A stretch of DNA of 64,000 nucleotides, from the NCBI RefSeq assembly GCF_900188235.1, contig NZ_FZNT01000002.1, positions 310,001-374,000 of the forward strand. The letters run 5' to 3'. The notes under the pieces are model-generated. The model was given only the letters and a program-made list of their open reading frames with translations. It was not told where the DNA came from and ran no database searches. Source of the DNA: Lutibacter agarilyticus (GTDB lineage: Bacteria; Bacteroidota; Bacteroidia; Flavobacteriales; Flavobacteriaceae). Positions 25,753 to 34,831 of the stretch are shown here, in pieces. Position 1 is the first letter of the stretch. Every line of letters begins with the position of its first letter. A program made the translations under genes and the position numbers.

Positions 25753-27102
25753 ATGGGGTTAACACTTATTAAAAATGCTAAAATTGTAAACGAAGGTGCA
25801 ATTTTGGAAGGTGATGTTTTAATTGATGGAGAACATATTATTGATATAGATACTTCAATAAGTTCAAAATCTGCAAATACTATAATTATTGATGCCGAAG
25901 GAAAATATTTACTTCCTGGAGCTATTGATGACCAAGTTCATTTTCGTGAGCCTGGTTTAACAAAAAAAGCAAACATAGAAACTGAAAGTAGAGCTGCTGT
26001 TGCTGGTGGTATTACTTCTTTTATTGAAATGCCAAATACCGTTCCGCAGGCAACTACTCAAGAATTACTGGAACAAAAGTTTGAAACTGCTTCAAAATCA
26101 TCGTATGCCAACTATTCATTTATGTTTGGCGGTACTAATGATAATTTAGAAGAATTGTTAAAAACAGACCCTAAAAATGTAGCAGGTATCAAATTATTCT
26201 TAGGTTCTTCAACAGGAAATATGTTAGTTGATGACGAAAAAGTATTGGAAAAAATATTTTCTTCAACAAAAATGTTAATTGCTGTGCATTGTGAAGATGA
26301 AGCAACCATTAAAGCTAATTTAGAAAGCTATTTAGAAGAGTACGGAGAAGATATTCCAATTGATAAACATCCTAAGATTAGAAGTGAGCAGGCTTGTTAT
26401 TTATCCTCTTCAAAAGCCATTGAATTGGCAAAAAAAACGGGTGCACGTTTACACGTATTCCATTTGTCTACTGCCAAAGAAACAGCACTTTTTTCGAACA
26501 AACTTCCTGTAGAGAAAAAGAAAATTACTGCTGAAGTTTGTGTACACCATTTATGGTTTGATGAAAGTGATTATGCCGAAAAAGGAACCTATATAAAATG
26601 GAATCCTGCCGTTAAAACGGCTAAAGATAAAGAAGGGCTTTGGAAAGCTTTATTAGACGATAGAATTGACGTAATTGCTACAGACCACGCACCACATACT
26701 AAAGAAGAAAAAAATCAGGTTTATACAAAAGCTCCAAGTGGCGGACCTTTAGTTCAACACGCATTACCTGCATTGTTAAAAGCACACCGACAAGGAAAAA
26801 TATCCATTGAAAAAATTGTTGAAAAAATGTGCCATAATCCTGCAAAAATTTTCCATATCGAAAAAAGAGGGTTTATTAAAAAAGGTTTTTATGCAGATTT
26901 AGTGTTGGTTGATATTGCTTCACCTTGGACAGTAAACAATGATAATATTTTATACAAATGTGGTTGGTCTCCTTTTGAAGGCACAACTTTTTACTCAAAA
27001 ATTACGCATACTTTTGTAAATGGAAACTTAATTTACAAATCTGGAACGTTTAATGATACCATTAAAGGAAAACGCTTAGTGTTTAATAGACCCAATGAAT
27101 AA
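25753..27102 (+). CDS. pyrC: dihydroorotase
   Basis: A 449-residue amidohydrolase of the long, multifunctional-type dihydroorotase group. The metal-binding start is LPGAIDDQVHFREPG (here DQVHF in place of the DxHxH motif, as in Bacteroidota), with the carbamylated-Lys region AGIKLFLGSSTGNM, HLSTAKET for a metal His, and ATDHAPHTKEEK for the catalytic Asp. It makes dihydroorotate in pyrimidine synthesis. An allantoinase-like role cannot be excluded because the first HxH is altered. Its end overlaps the lipoprotein gene by eight bases. Confidence 0.88.
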   Translation: MGLTLIKNAKIVNEGAILEGDVLIDGEHIIDIDTSISSKSANTIIIDAEGKYLLPGAIDDQVHFREPGLTKKANIETESRAAVAGGITSFIEMPNTVPQATTQELLEQKFETASKSSYANYSFMFGGTNDNLEELLKTDPKNVAGIKLFLGSSTGNMLVDDEKVLEKIFSSTKMLIAVHCEDEATIKANLESYLEEYGEDIPIDKHPKIRSEQACYLSSSKAIELAKKTGARLHVFHLSTAKETALFSNKLPVEKKKITAEVCVHHLWFDESDYAEKGTYIKWNPAVKTAKDKEGLWKALLDDRIDVIATDHAPHTKEEKNQVYTKAPSGGPLVQHALPALLKAHRQGKISIEKIVEKMCHNPAKIFHIEKRGFIKKGFYADLVLVDIASPWTVNNDNILYKCGWSPFEGTTFYSKITHTFVNGNLIYKSGTFNDTIKGKRLVFNRPNE

Positions 27103-27505
27103 AATTATTTACATATTTTTTATAAGCCTTTTTTTAATGAATTGTACCAGTAATACAATTATTAAAAAGCCTGATAATTTAATTTCTAAAGATCAAATGG
27201 TTGATGTTTTAACCGATTTATTTTTAGCTACTGGCGGAAAAAATATTAAAAACATTCATTTACAGCGTAATGTTAATTATTACCCATTAGTGTACGAAAA
27301 ATATCAAATTGATAGCACACAATTTAAAGAAAGTAACTTTTATTATACTTCAAAAATTGATGAATATGATAAAATTTTAAAACGAGTTGACGATCGATTA
27401 AAAAAATTAAGAAAGCAATTTGAAGACGAAAAAAACGTACAAGATTCCATTAAAAGAATGAAAAGGGATTCGCTTCAAATGAAAAAAAGTAGAACAATTG
27501 AATAA
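27095..27505 (+). CDS. DUF4296 lipoprotein
   Basis: A 136-residue lipoprotein: short hydrophobic start IIYIFFISLFLMNC with the lipidated Cys at about residue 17. Then comes KPDNLISKDQMVDVLTDLF, the core of DUF4296, and a charged helical coiled-coil tail (about 90-136). The family is confined to Bacteroidota and its function is unknown. It overlaps the dihydroorotase end by eight bases and completes a three-gene operon. Confidence 0.82.
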   Translation: MNKIIYIFFISLFLMNCTSNTIIKKPDNLISKDQMVDVLTDLFLATGGKNIKNIHLQRNVNYYPLVYEKYQIDSTQFKESNFYYTSKIDEYDKILKRVDDRLKKLRKQFEDEKNVQDSIKRMKRDSLQMKKSRTIE

Positions 27506-27597
27506 ATTGGTTAGCTAGAAATTCCTAGCCAATTTGTAAGTTCTTTTAGAAACAACTTTCTTATAATTTTATTATTTTCGGGTATTCTCAATTCGTT

Positions 27598-28602
27598 TTA
27601 CCCCTTTTTGTAAAACCCACAAACCTCCTTAATGGTTTTAGAAAGGGGCTCAAACTTAAAATCAAGTGATTTTATTATTTTTTCTGAAGAATAAAACCGA
27701 CTGGTATGAATAGTTTCTGCAGTATTTTTCGATAATAATGCGGGCTTTCCTGTAAGTATTGATTTAACTTTTTCTAAACGCCAACCCATTTCACTCATTA
27801 ATTTTGAAACTTTTATACTTGGTGGTTTTTTATCGAAATTTTGAGCAATTTCAGTAAATATACTTTTAAAAGATTGGTTTTCTGAAACTAAAATAAAACG
27901 CTCATTTTTAACAACACTTTTCATTAATTGAAGCATTGCCTTTACCACATCATTTACTGCAACATACCCTGTAATGCCTTCCGTATAAAATTTAAAACCT
28001 TTATGTATTTTGCTAAATAGTTTTCCTGAACCACTAGCCCAAAATCCAGGTCCAAGTATTACTCCAGGATTTACAATTACAACCGGAACACCTTCTTGTG
28101 ATGCCCTCCAAACTTCCATTTCGGCACCATATTTTGTAATGGCATAACCATAATTACTTTTTTCAATATCCCATTCTGTTGTTTCATCAATAAAATTTCC
28201 ATTCAAAGATTTTCCAACAGCGGCTACCGAACTTACAAAACATAATTTTGTAACTTTATTTTCAATACAAAAATTAGCAATATTCGCGGTGCCATCAATA
28301 TTAATTTTTCGCATCGCTTTGTAATCCTTTTTACCAAAAGAAATCAACGCTGCGGAATGGTATACTTCTGTCACATTTTCAAAAGCAATTTCTAAGGAAA
28401 AAACATCTGAAATATCAGCTTCAATCCATTCAATTTTATGGAATAACGCTTCAAAATTGGTTGAGTAATAACTAAAAACATTTTTTACAGCTTCTAAATT
28501 GCTGTTTTTTCTGTGAATGGCTCTTATCTTATCATTTTCTAAAGAAAGTTGATACAATAAATGCGACCCTACCAATCCTGTTCCTCCGGTGACTAAAATC
28601 AT
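27598..28602 (-). CDS. NAD-dependent epimerase/dehydratase-family SDR protein
   Basis: An extended SDR enzyme of 334 residues. Starting at ATG 28602 it reads MILVTGGTGLVGSHLLYQL, the NAD(P)-binding TGxxGxxG motif. It has VYHSAALISF, the catalytic NYGYAITKYGAEMEVWR (Tyr-x3-Lys pattern YAITK) and VNPGVILGPG. An upstream in-frame ATG at 28668 would add 22 residues before the Rossmann strand and is less likely. It resembles dihydroflavonol-reductase-like SDRs; the substrate is unknown. It is divergent from tyrS. Confidence 0.87.
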   Translation of the reverse strand: MILVTGGTGLVGSHLLYQLSLENDKIRAIHRKNSNLEAVKNVFSYYSTNFEALFHKIEWIEADISDVFSLEIAFENVTEVYHSAALISFGKKDYKAMRKINIDGTANIANFCIENKVTKLCFVSSVAAVGKSLNGNFIDETTEWDIEKSNYGYAITKYGAEMEVWRASQEGVPVVIVNPGVILGPGFWASGSGKLFSKIHKGFKFYTEGITGYVAVNDVVKAMLQLMKSVVKNERFILVSENQSFKSIFTEIAQNFDKKPPSIKVSKLMSEMGWRLEKVKSILTGKPALLSKNTAETIHTSRFYSSEKIIKSLDFKFEPLSKTIKEVCGFYKKG

Positions 28603-28655
28603 AAAACGAATGTAACAAAAATGTTTGTTTAAAGGTATTTCTACAACTAAAATTT

Positions 28656-28663
28656 TATCTTTG
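28656..28663 (+). promoter_or_regulatory. -7 box of tyrS
   Basis: TATCTTTG matches TAnnTTTG and lies 21 bases before the ATG at 28685. The following GCGCAAATT matches the start region of other genes here. Confidence 0.55.
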
Positions 28664-28684
28664 CGCAAATTAAAAATTTAGAGA

Positions 28685-29971
28685 ATGAATTTTGTTGAAG
28701 AATTACGTTGGAGAGGCATGTTACACGATATTATGCCTGAAACTGAAGACTATTTATTAAATAACAAAACTGCAGGTTATATAGGATTTGATCCAACTGC
28801 AGATTCACTTCATATTGGTAGTTTAGTTCCTATCATTATTTTAATGCATTTTCAAAAAGCGGGTCATAATGCCATTGCGTTGGTTGGTGGAGCTACAGGA
28901 ATGGTTGGAGATCCTTCTGGAAAATCGGATGAGCGTAATTTACTAGATGAAGAAACATTGGCAAAAAATGTTGCTGGTGTAAAGGGACAATTAGAACGTT
29001 TTTTAAAGTTTGATAGCGCTGTTGAAAATCCTGCAGAATTGGTAAACAATTACGATTGGATGAAAGATATTTCGTTAATTGATTTTGTGCGTGATGTAGG
29101 TAAACATATTACTGTAAACTATATGATGGCGAAAGATTCTGTAAAAAAACGTTTGGGATCTGATTCACAAACTGGAATGAGTTTTACTGAATTTACGTAC
29201 CAATTATTTCAAGGATACGATTTTTACCATTTGTACAAAGAAAAAAATGTGAAGCTTCAAATGGGAGGTTCAGATCAGTGGGGAAACATTACTACCGGAA
29301 CTGAATTGGTGAGGCGTAAAGCACAAGGAAAAGCTTATGCTTTAACTTGTAAATTAATTACAAAAGCTGATGGAAGCAAGTTTGGAAAAACTGCAGGTGG
29401 AAATATATGGTTAGATGCAGAAAGAACTTCACCTTATAAATACTACCAATACTGGTTAAACTCATCTGATGAAGATTCAGAAAAATACATTAAGATTTTT
29501 ACGTTTTTAGATAAAGAAACTATTGAAAACTTAATTGCTGAACACAAAGAAACACCGCACTTACGTTTACTTCAAAAGAGACTTGGAGAAGAAGTTACCG
29601 TTATGACACACGGTAGAGAAGCGTATGACAATGCCATAAAAGCTTCAAATATTTTATTTGGAAAATCTACTGCTAACGATTTAAAAAGTTTAGACGAACA
29701 AACATTTTTAGATGTTTTTGATGGTGTTCCTCAGGCCGAAATTGAGCGCTCTGTTGTTGAAAACGGATTGGATATTGTAGCTGCTTTTGCTGAAACTGGT
29801 TTCTTAAAATCAAACGGTGAAGTGCGAAGAGCCTTAAAAGAAAATTCAATTTCTGTAAATAAAGAAAAGGTAAAAGATGATTTTGTAATTTCTACAAATG
29901 ATTTAATAGCCGATAAATTTGTGCTACTACAACGCGGTAAAAAAAGTTATTTTTTATTGAAAGTTGTATAA
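28685..29971 (+). CDS. tyrS: tyrosine--tRNA ligase
   Basis: A 428-residue class I synthetase charging tRNA-Tyr. HIGH motif seen as [10 protein letters not shown] near residue 41; the tyrosine-binding region has [15 protein letters not shown], and the ATP loop is [16 protein letters not shown] (KFGKT as KMSKS). A C-terminal S4 RNA-binding domain (about 360-428, [19 protein letters not shown]) is present. Length is typical. I see no T-box, as expected outside Firmicutes. A terminator follows. Confidence 0.98.
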   Translation: MNFVEELRWRGMLHDIMPETEDYLLNNKTAGYIGFDPTADSLHIGSLVPIIILMHFQKAGHNAIALVGGATGMVGDPSGKSDERNLLDEETLAKNVAGVKGQLERFLKFDSAVENPAELVNNYDWMKDISLIDFVRDVGKHITVNYMMAKDSVKKRLGSDSQTGMSFTEFTYQLFQGYDFYHLYKEKNVKLQMGGSDQWGNITTGTELVRRKAQGKAYALTCKLITKADGSKFGKTAGGNIWLDAERTSPYKYYQYWLNSSDEDSEKYIKIFTFLDKETIENLIAEHKETPHLRLLQKRLGEEVTVMTHGREAYDNAIKASNILFGKSTANDLKSLDEQTFLDVFDGVPQAEIERSVVENGLDIVAAFAETGFLKSNGEVRRALKENSISVNKEKVKDDFVISTNDLIADKFVLLQRGKKSYFLLKVV

Positions 29972-29992
29972 ATAACTTACTAATATAATTTT

Positions 29993-30020
29993 AAAAAGAC
30001 TGCTGAAAGCGGTCTTTTTT
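29993..30020 (+). terminator. terminator after tyrS
   Basis: AAAAAGACTGC pairs with GCGGTCTTTTT (one G-T wobble) around a TGAAA loop, followed by a T-run. Confidence 0.8.
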
Positions 30021-30030
30021 ACTTCAATAA

Positions 30031-30161
30031 CGTCACCCTAAACTTGTTTCATGGTCTCATCATATTAGTACCATCGTTTGTTATATTTTTCTTTTCCATT
30101 GTTGAAAATAAATAATTGAAAAACACTTTGATTGTAGATTCCTGCCTTCGCAGGAATGACA
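30031..30161. repeat. degenerate REP-like element plus small hairpin
   Basis: 30031-30075 is a decayed copy of the repeat core seen at 34.7 and 56.3 kb (CGTCACCCTAAACTTG here against CGTCATTCTGAACTTG there, then TCTCAtcATA). 30139-30158 is a perfect hairpin ATTCCTGC-cttc-GCAGGAAT followed by GAC, like the element inside the atp operon. Confidence 0.5.
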
Positions 30162-30174
30162 ATTTATATTAAAA

Positions 30175-31155
30175 CTACTTCAACAATAACAAATTACAAC
30201 CTCTAATATCTGAATTATCAAAGCGCCCCAGCACTTCAAAAGTATTATTTGAATAGGTTTTCCCTAAATCTTGTGTAGCAATAAATGAGCAAGAATTTAT
30301 ATTTGCCAAATCAATTACATTGATACCTCCCGATTTTCCTTCAGGTAAAATAGTCAATGCATCTTCCGTATCACGAGTTAGAATTTTCATCCAAGGCGGG
30401 CATTCAAAAATTCCGTTTCCTTTTGAATAACCCTGACTCAATAATTCCGTCATACCATATTCTGAATGAATTTCAGTCACTCCAAAACCATCACATAAAA
30501 TTTCGTGCAATTCTTCTCTAATCAATTCTTTTCGGCGACCTTTCATACCACCAGTTTCCATAACTATGGTGTTTTTTAATTGAAACTTATGAGCTTCAAC
30601 CAAATCTAACAATGCAAACGAAACTCCAATTAACAGCACTTTTTCACCTTTTTTATCTAATTCAATTAAATTCTGCGCTAATTCTTCCAAATTATTTAAA
30701 TAAAAGCCACTTTTAGGTTTTTTAGATTGCTGAATCATATCATTCACCATATAGATTAACGATGATCCATCGCGCTCTAAATAAGATGGTAGTAAAGCTA
30801 AAACCGTATAATCTTCAATGTTTCCATAAAAATATTCAAAGCCTTTTCTAAAGCTTTCTTCATAAATAGCAACATCAGTAACCAAATGCTTACTTTGTTG
30901 CATTCCTGTAGTTCCGCTGCTTAAAAATGTTTGTTGAATGGCATTATTAGAAGCAACAATTTGGTGTGACTTAAAAAATTGAATGGGTAAAAAAGGAATT
31001 TCGTTTATGGAATTTACAGCAAAAATATCGGTTTTTAAGTGTGCTAAAAATTCGCGATAAACCGTATTTTTTTGAGCTTGAAATTGAAATATTTCCAAAG
31101 CAAATTGTTCAAACTCACTGATACCTTGAATGTTAAAAAATAAATTTCTTTTCAT
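30175..31155 (-). CDS. LuxE-like acyl-protein synthetase / adenylate-forming enzyme
   Basis: A 326-residue protein of the LuxE/AMP-dependent ligase group. It has the phosphate-loop-like FLSSGTTGMQQSKHLV near residue 80, the adenylate-site motif IHSEYGMTELLSQGYSKG, and a short C-terminal part with LGRFDNSDIRGCNLLLLK. LuxE activates a fatty acid and transfers it to its own cysteine; here no luxA-D genes are near, so bioluminescence is not implied. Homologues in Bacteroidota sit alone or in O-antigen clusters. It is divergent from the ECF sigma gene. Confidence 0.82.
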   Translation of the reverse strand: MKRNLFFNIQGISEFEQFALEIFQFQAQKNTVYREFLAHLKTDIFAVNSINEIPFLPIQFFKSHQIVASNNAIQQTFLSSGTTGMQQSKHLVTDVAIYEESFRKGFEYFYGNIEDYTVLALLPSYLERDGSSLIYMVNDMIQQSKKPKSGFYLNNLEELAQNLIELDKKGEKVLLIGVSFALLDLVEAHKFQLKNTIVMETGGMKGRRKELIREELHEILCDGFGVTEIHSEYGMTELLSQGYSKGNGIFECPPWMKILTRDTEDALTILPEGKSGGINVIDLANINSCSFIATQDLGKTYSNNTFEVLGRFDNSDIRGCNLLLLK

Positions 31156-31172
31156 AAAATTGGGAAACGATA

Positions 31173-31180
31173 CAAAAGTA
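31173..31180 (-). promoter_or_regulatory. -7 box of the LuxE-like gene
   Basis: TACTTTTG reads 31180 to 31173 on the minus strand, 17 bases before the ATG at 31155. Confidence 0.5.
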
Positions 31181-31244
31181 ATGTAAATTTACGCAACCTA
31201 TCACTCTTTTAGGTATCTTATTAATAATTAATAACGCTAGTACG

Positions 31245-31781
31245 TTGAGTTTAAATAAACTTATAAAACAATGTGCGGATAACGACCCAAAGGCACAAGA
31301 ACAAATTTATCAGCTTTTTGCAGGTAAATTATTTTCTATATGCCTGAAGTATTCCAAAAACAAACAAGAAGCGCAAGATAATTTTCAAGATGGTTTTGTT
31401 ACCATTTTTAATAAAATTGGGCAATTTAAGTTTAGTGGATCGTTTGAAGGTTGGATGAAACGCGTTATGATTAACACAGTTTTAGTAAAGTACAGGAAAA
31501 AAAACGTGTTAAATATTGTTACAGAAGAGATTCCTGACGAAGTGATTGTTGACATTGATGATGATGAAATTTCATTAGACTTTTTATTAAGTTTAATACA
31601 AGAATTACCTGATAGATACCGAATGGTTTTTAACCTTTATGTATTGGATGGGCATTCTCACAAAGAAATTTCAAAAATGTTGCATATTGCAGAAGGCACA
31701 TCAAAATCAAATTTAGCCCGAGCAAGAGCAATTTTAAAAACTAAAATTGAAACACATCAAGAAAGTCAGCAATCTGTATAA
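31245..31781 (+). CDS. ECF RNA polymerase sigma factor
   Basis: A 178-residue sigma-70 family protein with only regions 2 and 4. Region 2 has FQDGFVTIFNKIGQFKFSGS and FEGWMKRVMINTVLVKYRKK near residues 48-85. Region 4 has LPDRYRMVFNLYVLDGHSHK followed by EISKMLHIAEGTSKSNLARA, the helix-turn-helix for the -35 element. Start is TTG at 31245. The next gene follows by 16 bases and encodes a membrane protein with a possible anti-sigma segment. No consensus -7 box is visible upstream, which would fit control by another sigma or by itself. Confidence 0.92.
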   Translation: MSLNKLIKQCADNDPKAQEQIYQLFAGKLFSICLKYSKNKQEAQDNFQDGFVTIFNKIGQFKFSGSFEGWMKRVMINTVLVKYRKKNVLNIVTEEIPDEVIVDIDDDEISLDFLLSLIQELPDRYRMVFNLYVLDGHSHKEISKMLHIAEGTSKSNLARARAILKTKIETHQESQQSV

Positions 31782-31797
31782 GAATATATAGGTAAAA

Positions 31798-33018
31798 GTG
31801 AGAGATTTAAAAAATATAGATAGAATATTTCAGGAGAAATTAAAAGACTATGAAGTTTTTCCTCCTAATAAATCGTGGAATGCTATTGAAAGAAACCTGA
31901 GTAGGAAACAACAAAAACGTAGACTTCCTTTTTGGGCGAAACTTTCAAGTATCGCTGCGCTATTAGTGCTATTTTTTAGCATAGGAACTATTTATTTTAT
32001 GCCACAAAATAGTATTACAAAAAACTTACTTCCGAAGAAAAATACGATACCTAAAAGAATAATTGATACAGATAGTACTACAAATACTACAACAGCCTCA
32101 ACAGTTGATTCTTCTAAAAAAGTAAATTCAAAAAGTAAGGTAATACCTTTAAACGCTAACCTTTCTATAGATGTACTCTCAGCTACTTCTAATGAAACAA
32201 TTGCTAATACATCTATAGCTGAAGAAACAAGTATACCAGAAAAAACGATTAACAGCTTAAATTATCCGAACACCAAACGAATTCCATTTACAGGATATGC
32301 TCCAAACGCTAAACTTAACAAAAACATCACAGAAAGTAAATTTACGGTAGCAACTATTTTTGCACCAATTTTTTTCAATTCTTTTGGTGACGGTTCAGGT
32401 GTAGATGAGCAGTTTAATAATAATAAAACATCTGGAAATTCATCGTATTCTTACGGTGTTAAATTCTCTTATAAATTAAACAAAAAATTTAGTTTACAAT
32501 CGGGTGTAAACCTTATTAGCTTAGGACAAACAACAAACAATGTATATGTTACTCCAGGGGTTGCTGTGGTAGGTTTATCTAATGTTTCAAACTTACCAAT
32601 TTTAGGTAAAGAAAACCCTGACTTAGCAAAAGCAGCATCTAATTTCAACCCCGAAAACGCTGCAAGTTTAAATCAGGTTTTTGGGTATATTGAAATTCCT
32701 GTTGAAATAAAATACAATATTACCGATGGTAAAATTGGGGTAAATATAATTGGAGGAGTTAGTACATTACTTTTAAATAAAGATGAAGTTTTTGTTGAAA
32801 CAACTTCTTTTTCACAAAGTTTGGGTAGTTCAAACAATTTAAGAGATATTAACTTTAGTGGTAATTTTGGTGTTGACGTAGATTACTCAATCTATAAAAA
32901 TTTGTTTATCAATGTGACTCCAATGCTTAAAGTACAAACAAATACCTTTTCTAAAAATAGCGGGGATATTCAATCGTATTATTTAGGAGTTTATACAGGA
33001 TTAAATTATAAGTTTTAG
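31798..33018 (+). CDS. single-TM protein with C-terminal outer-membrane beta-barrel, partner of the ECF sigma factor
   Basis: A 406-residue protein starting at GTG 31798. Residues 1-45 are hydrophilic and cytoplasmic-like (FPPNKSWNAIERNLSRKQQK), residues 46-67 form one membrane helix, and about 70-175 are a Ser/Thr/Asn-rich linker. From about 180 to the end alternating strands (FSLQSGVNLISLG, IEIPVEIKYNI, FINVTPMLKVQT) finish in YLGVYTGLNYKF, whose final Phe is typical of outer-membrane barrels. It could link the inner membrane to the outer membrane and hold the sigma factor. Anti-sigma function is inferred from position. Confidence 0.8.
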   Translation: MRDLKNIDRIFQEKLKDYEVFPPNKSWNAIERNLSRKQQKRRLPFWAKLSSIAALLVLFFSIGTIYFMPQNSITKNLLPKKNTIPKRIIDTDSTTNTTTASTVDSSKKVNSKSKVIPLNANLSIDVLSATSNETIANTSIAEETSIPEKTINSLNYPNTKRIPFTGYAPNAKLNKNITESKFTVATIFAPIFFNSFGDGSGVDEQFNNNKTSGNSSYSYGVKFSYKLNKKFSLQSGVNLISLGQTTNNVYVTPGVAVVGLSNVSNLPILGKENPDLAKAASNFNPENAASLNQVFGYIEIPVEIKYNITDGKIGVNIIGGVSTLLLNKDEVFVETTSFSQSLGSSNNLRDINFSGNFGVDVDYSIYKNLFINVTPMLKVQTNTFSKNSGDIQSYYLGVYTGLNYKF

Positions 33019-33059
33019 TTGGTTTATTATTTGGCTGGTTACCAAATACTGAATGAAGA

Positions 33060-33096
33060 AAGGCCATTTCAAGTTTGAAATGGCTTTACTTTTTTA
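33060..33096 (+). terminator. terminator after the sigma / barrel operon
   Basis: AAAGGCCATTTCA pairs with TGAAATGGCTTT around a short loop, followed by ACTTTTTT. Confidence 0.82.
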
Positions 33097-33111
33097 ACCG
33101 TTTTTTATTTG

Positions 33112-33119
33112 TAGCTTTG
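33112..33119 (+). promoter_or_regulatory. -7 box of the aldehyde dehydrogenase gene
   Basis: TAGCTTTG matches TAnnTTTG, 29 bases before the ATG at 33149 and just after the upstream terminator. Confidence 0.5.
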
Positions 33120-33148
33120 TTATATACCAAAACTAAACTATTTGCTTT

Positions 33149-34690
33149 ATGGAAACATTAACCATCCAAAATACGCTGCAAAAATTAAACATACAAAAAA
33201 TTAATTCAGGTACTTCTACAGGTGCTAATTTCTTTGGAAATGGAGCGGAAATTTCCTCCTTTTCTCCTGTTGACGGAAAACTAATTGGCAAGGTAACTTC
33301 AACCACAAAAGAAGATTATGAAAAAGTTGTTAAAACTGCTCAAAGCGCCTTTAAAACTTGGCGGTTAATGCCAGCACCTCAACGAGGTGAAATTGTGCGA
33401 CAATTCGGTAATAAATTACGCGATTTAAAAAAACCTTTGGGTGAATTGGTTTCTTATGAAATGGGAAAATCACTGCAAGAAGGTTTGGGTGAAGTTCAGG
33501 AAATGATTGACATTTGTGATTTTGCTGTAGGCTTGTCTCGTCAATTACACGGATTAACCATGCACTCTGAACGCCCTGGGCACAGAATGTATGAACAATA
33601 CCATCCACTTGGAATTGTAGGTATAATCTCGGCTTTTAATTTTCCTGTGGCTGTATGGAGTTGGAATACTGCTTTAGCATGGATTAGTGGTGATGTATGT
33701 ATTTGGAAAGCTTCAGAAAAAGCACCTTTGTGCAGCATTGCTTGTCAGCACATAATTGCTGAAATTTTAAAAGAAAATAATTTACCTGAAGGAATTTCAT
33801 GCATTATAAATGGCGATTACAAAGTAGGTGAATTTATGACCACAGATAAACGTATTCCTTTAATTTCAGCTACCGGATCTACACGCATGGGCAAAATTGT
33901 AGCAAGTACAGTTGGCGAGCGTTTAGGAAAATCGTTGTTAGAGTTAGGTGGAAATAATGCTATTATCATCACCCCTGATGCAGATATAAAAATTAGTATT
34001 ATTGGTGCTGTTTTTGGCGCTGTAGGTACTGCAGGGCAACGTTGTACTTCAACACGCAGATTAATTATTCATGAATCTATGTACGACTTGGTTAAAAATA
34101 CCTTGATTGATGCTTATAAACAATTACGAATTGGAAATCCGCTAGATGAACACAACCACGTAGGGCCGCTAATTGATAAAGCTGCTGTAAAAATGTATAA
34201 AGCTGCCTTGCAAAAAGTAGTTGAAGAAGGTGGAAATTTAATTGTAGAAGGCGGTGTTTTAAGTGGTGAAGGTTATGAAAGTGGCTGTTATGTAAAACCT
34301 GCTATTGCTGAAGCTGAAAATCATTTTGAAATTGTACAACATGAGACCTTTGCACCTATTTTATATTTATTAAAATACACTGGTGGTGTAGAAAATGCCA
34401 TTGAAATACAGAATGGTGTAAATCAAGGCTTATCATCGGCAATTATGACCAACAATTTGCGTGAAGCCGAATTATTTTTATCACAAGCTGGTTCAGATTG
34501 TGGAATAGCGAATGTAAATATTGGAACTTCAGGAGCTGAAATTGGCGGTGCTTTTGGTGGTGAAAAAGATACTGGTGGCGGAAGAGAATCTGGCTCTGAT
34601 GCTTGGAAAATATATATGCGCCGTCAAACAAATACCATAAATTACACCACCGAATTACCTTTAGCGCAAGGAATAAAATTCGATTTATAA
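33149..34690 (+). CDS. ALDH7-type aldehyde dehydrogenase (aminoadipate-semialdehyde dehydrogenase-like)
   Basis: A 513-residue NAD-dependent aldehyde dehydrogenase of the antiquitin class. It has IISAFNFPVAVWSWNTALAW (cofactor and active-site Asn), LLELGGNNAIIITPDAD (general base Glu), the catalytic Cys in GTAGQRCTSTRRL, and the ALDH7-type ending GAEIGGAFGGEKDTGGGRES. ALDH7 enzymes oxidise alpha-aminoadipate semialdehyde in lysine breakdown. The saccharopine dehydrogenase-type gene at 60.4 kb could supply that substrate. It is a single gene, convergent with the phosphatase gene. Confidence 0.92.
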   Translation: METLTIQNTLQKLNIQKINSGTSTGANFFGNGAEISSFSPVDGKLIGKVTSTTKEDYEKVVKTAQSAFKTWRLMPAPQRGEIVRQFGNKLRDLKKPLGELVSYEMGKSLQEGLGEVQEMIDICDFAVGLSRQLHGLTMHSERPGHRMYEQYHPLGIVGIISAFNFPVAVWSWNTALAWISGDVCIWKASEKAPLCSIACQHIIAEILKENNLPEGISCIINGDYKVGEFMTTDKRIPLISATGSTRMGKIVASTVGERLGKSLLELGGNNAIIITPDADIKISIIGAVFGAVGTAGQRCTSTRRLIIHESMYDLVKNTLIDAYKQLRIGNPLDEHNHVGPLIDKAAVKMYKAALQKVVEEGGNLIVEGGVLSGEGYESGCYVKPAIAEAENHFEIVQHETFAPILYLLKYTGGVENAIEIQNGVNQGLSSAIMTNNLREAELFLSQAGSDCGIANVNIGTSGAEIGGAFGGEKDTGGGRESGSDAWKIYMRRQTNTINYTTELPLAQGIKFDL

Positions 34691-34696
34691 ACTAAG

Positions 34697-34828
34697 ATAG
34701 GCTGTTTTAAAATTATTGAGAACCGTCATTCTGAATTTGTTTCAGAATCTCATCATCCTAAACACCAAATTGAATGACAACCTGAAACAAGTTCAGGTTG
34801 ATGAAAATTCTATTTTAAAACAGCCTAT
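34697..34828. terminator. composite palindromic element acting as a bidirectional terminator
   Basis: A 17-base perfect inverted repeat, ATAGGCTGTTTTAAAAT at 34697-34713 and its complement at 34812-34828, encloses 98 bases that hold the core AACCGTCATTCTGAA...TTTCAGAATCTCA and a small hairpin ACCTGAAacaaGTTCAGGT. A T-run follows the right arm. It lies between convergent genes. A close relative is at 56273-56453. Confidence 0.75.
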
Positions 34829-34831
34829 TTT

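Noticed and set aside
30175-31155. LuxE-like gene as sign of a bioluminescence operon
   Set aside because: No luxA, B, C, D or G homologue is in the window.
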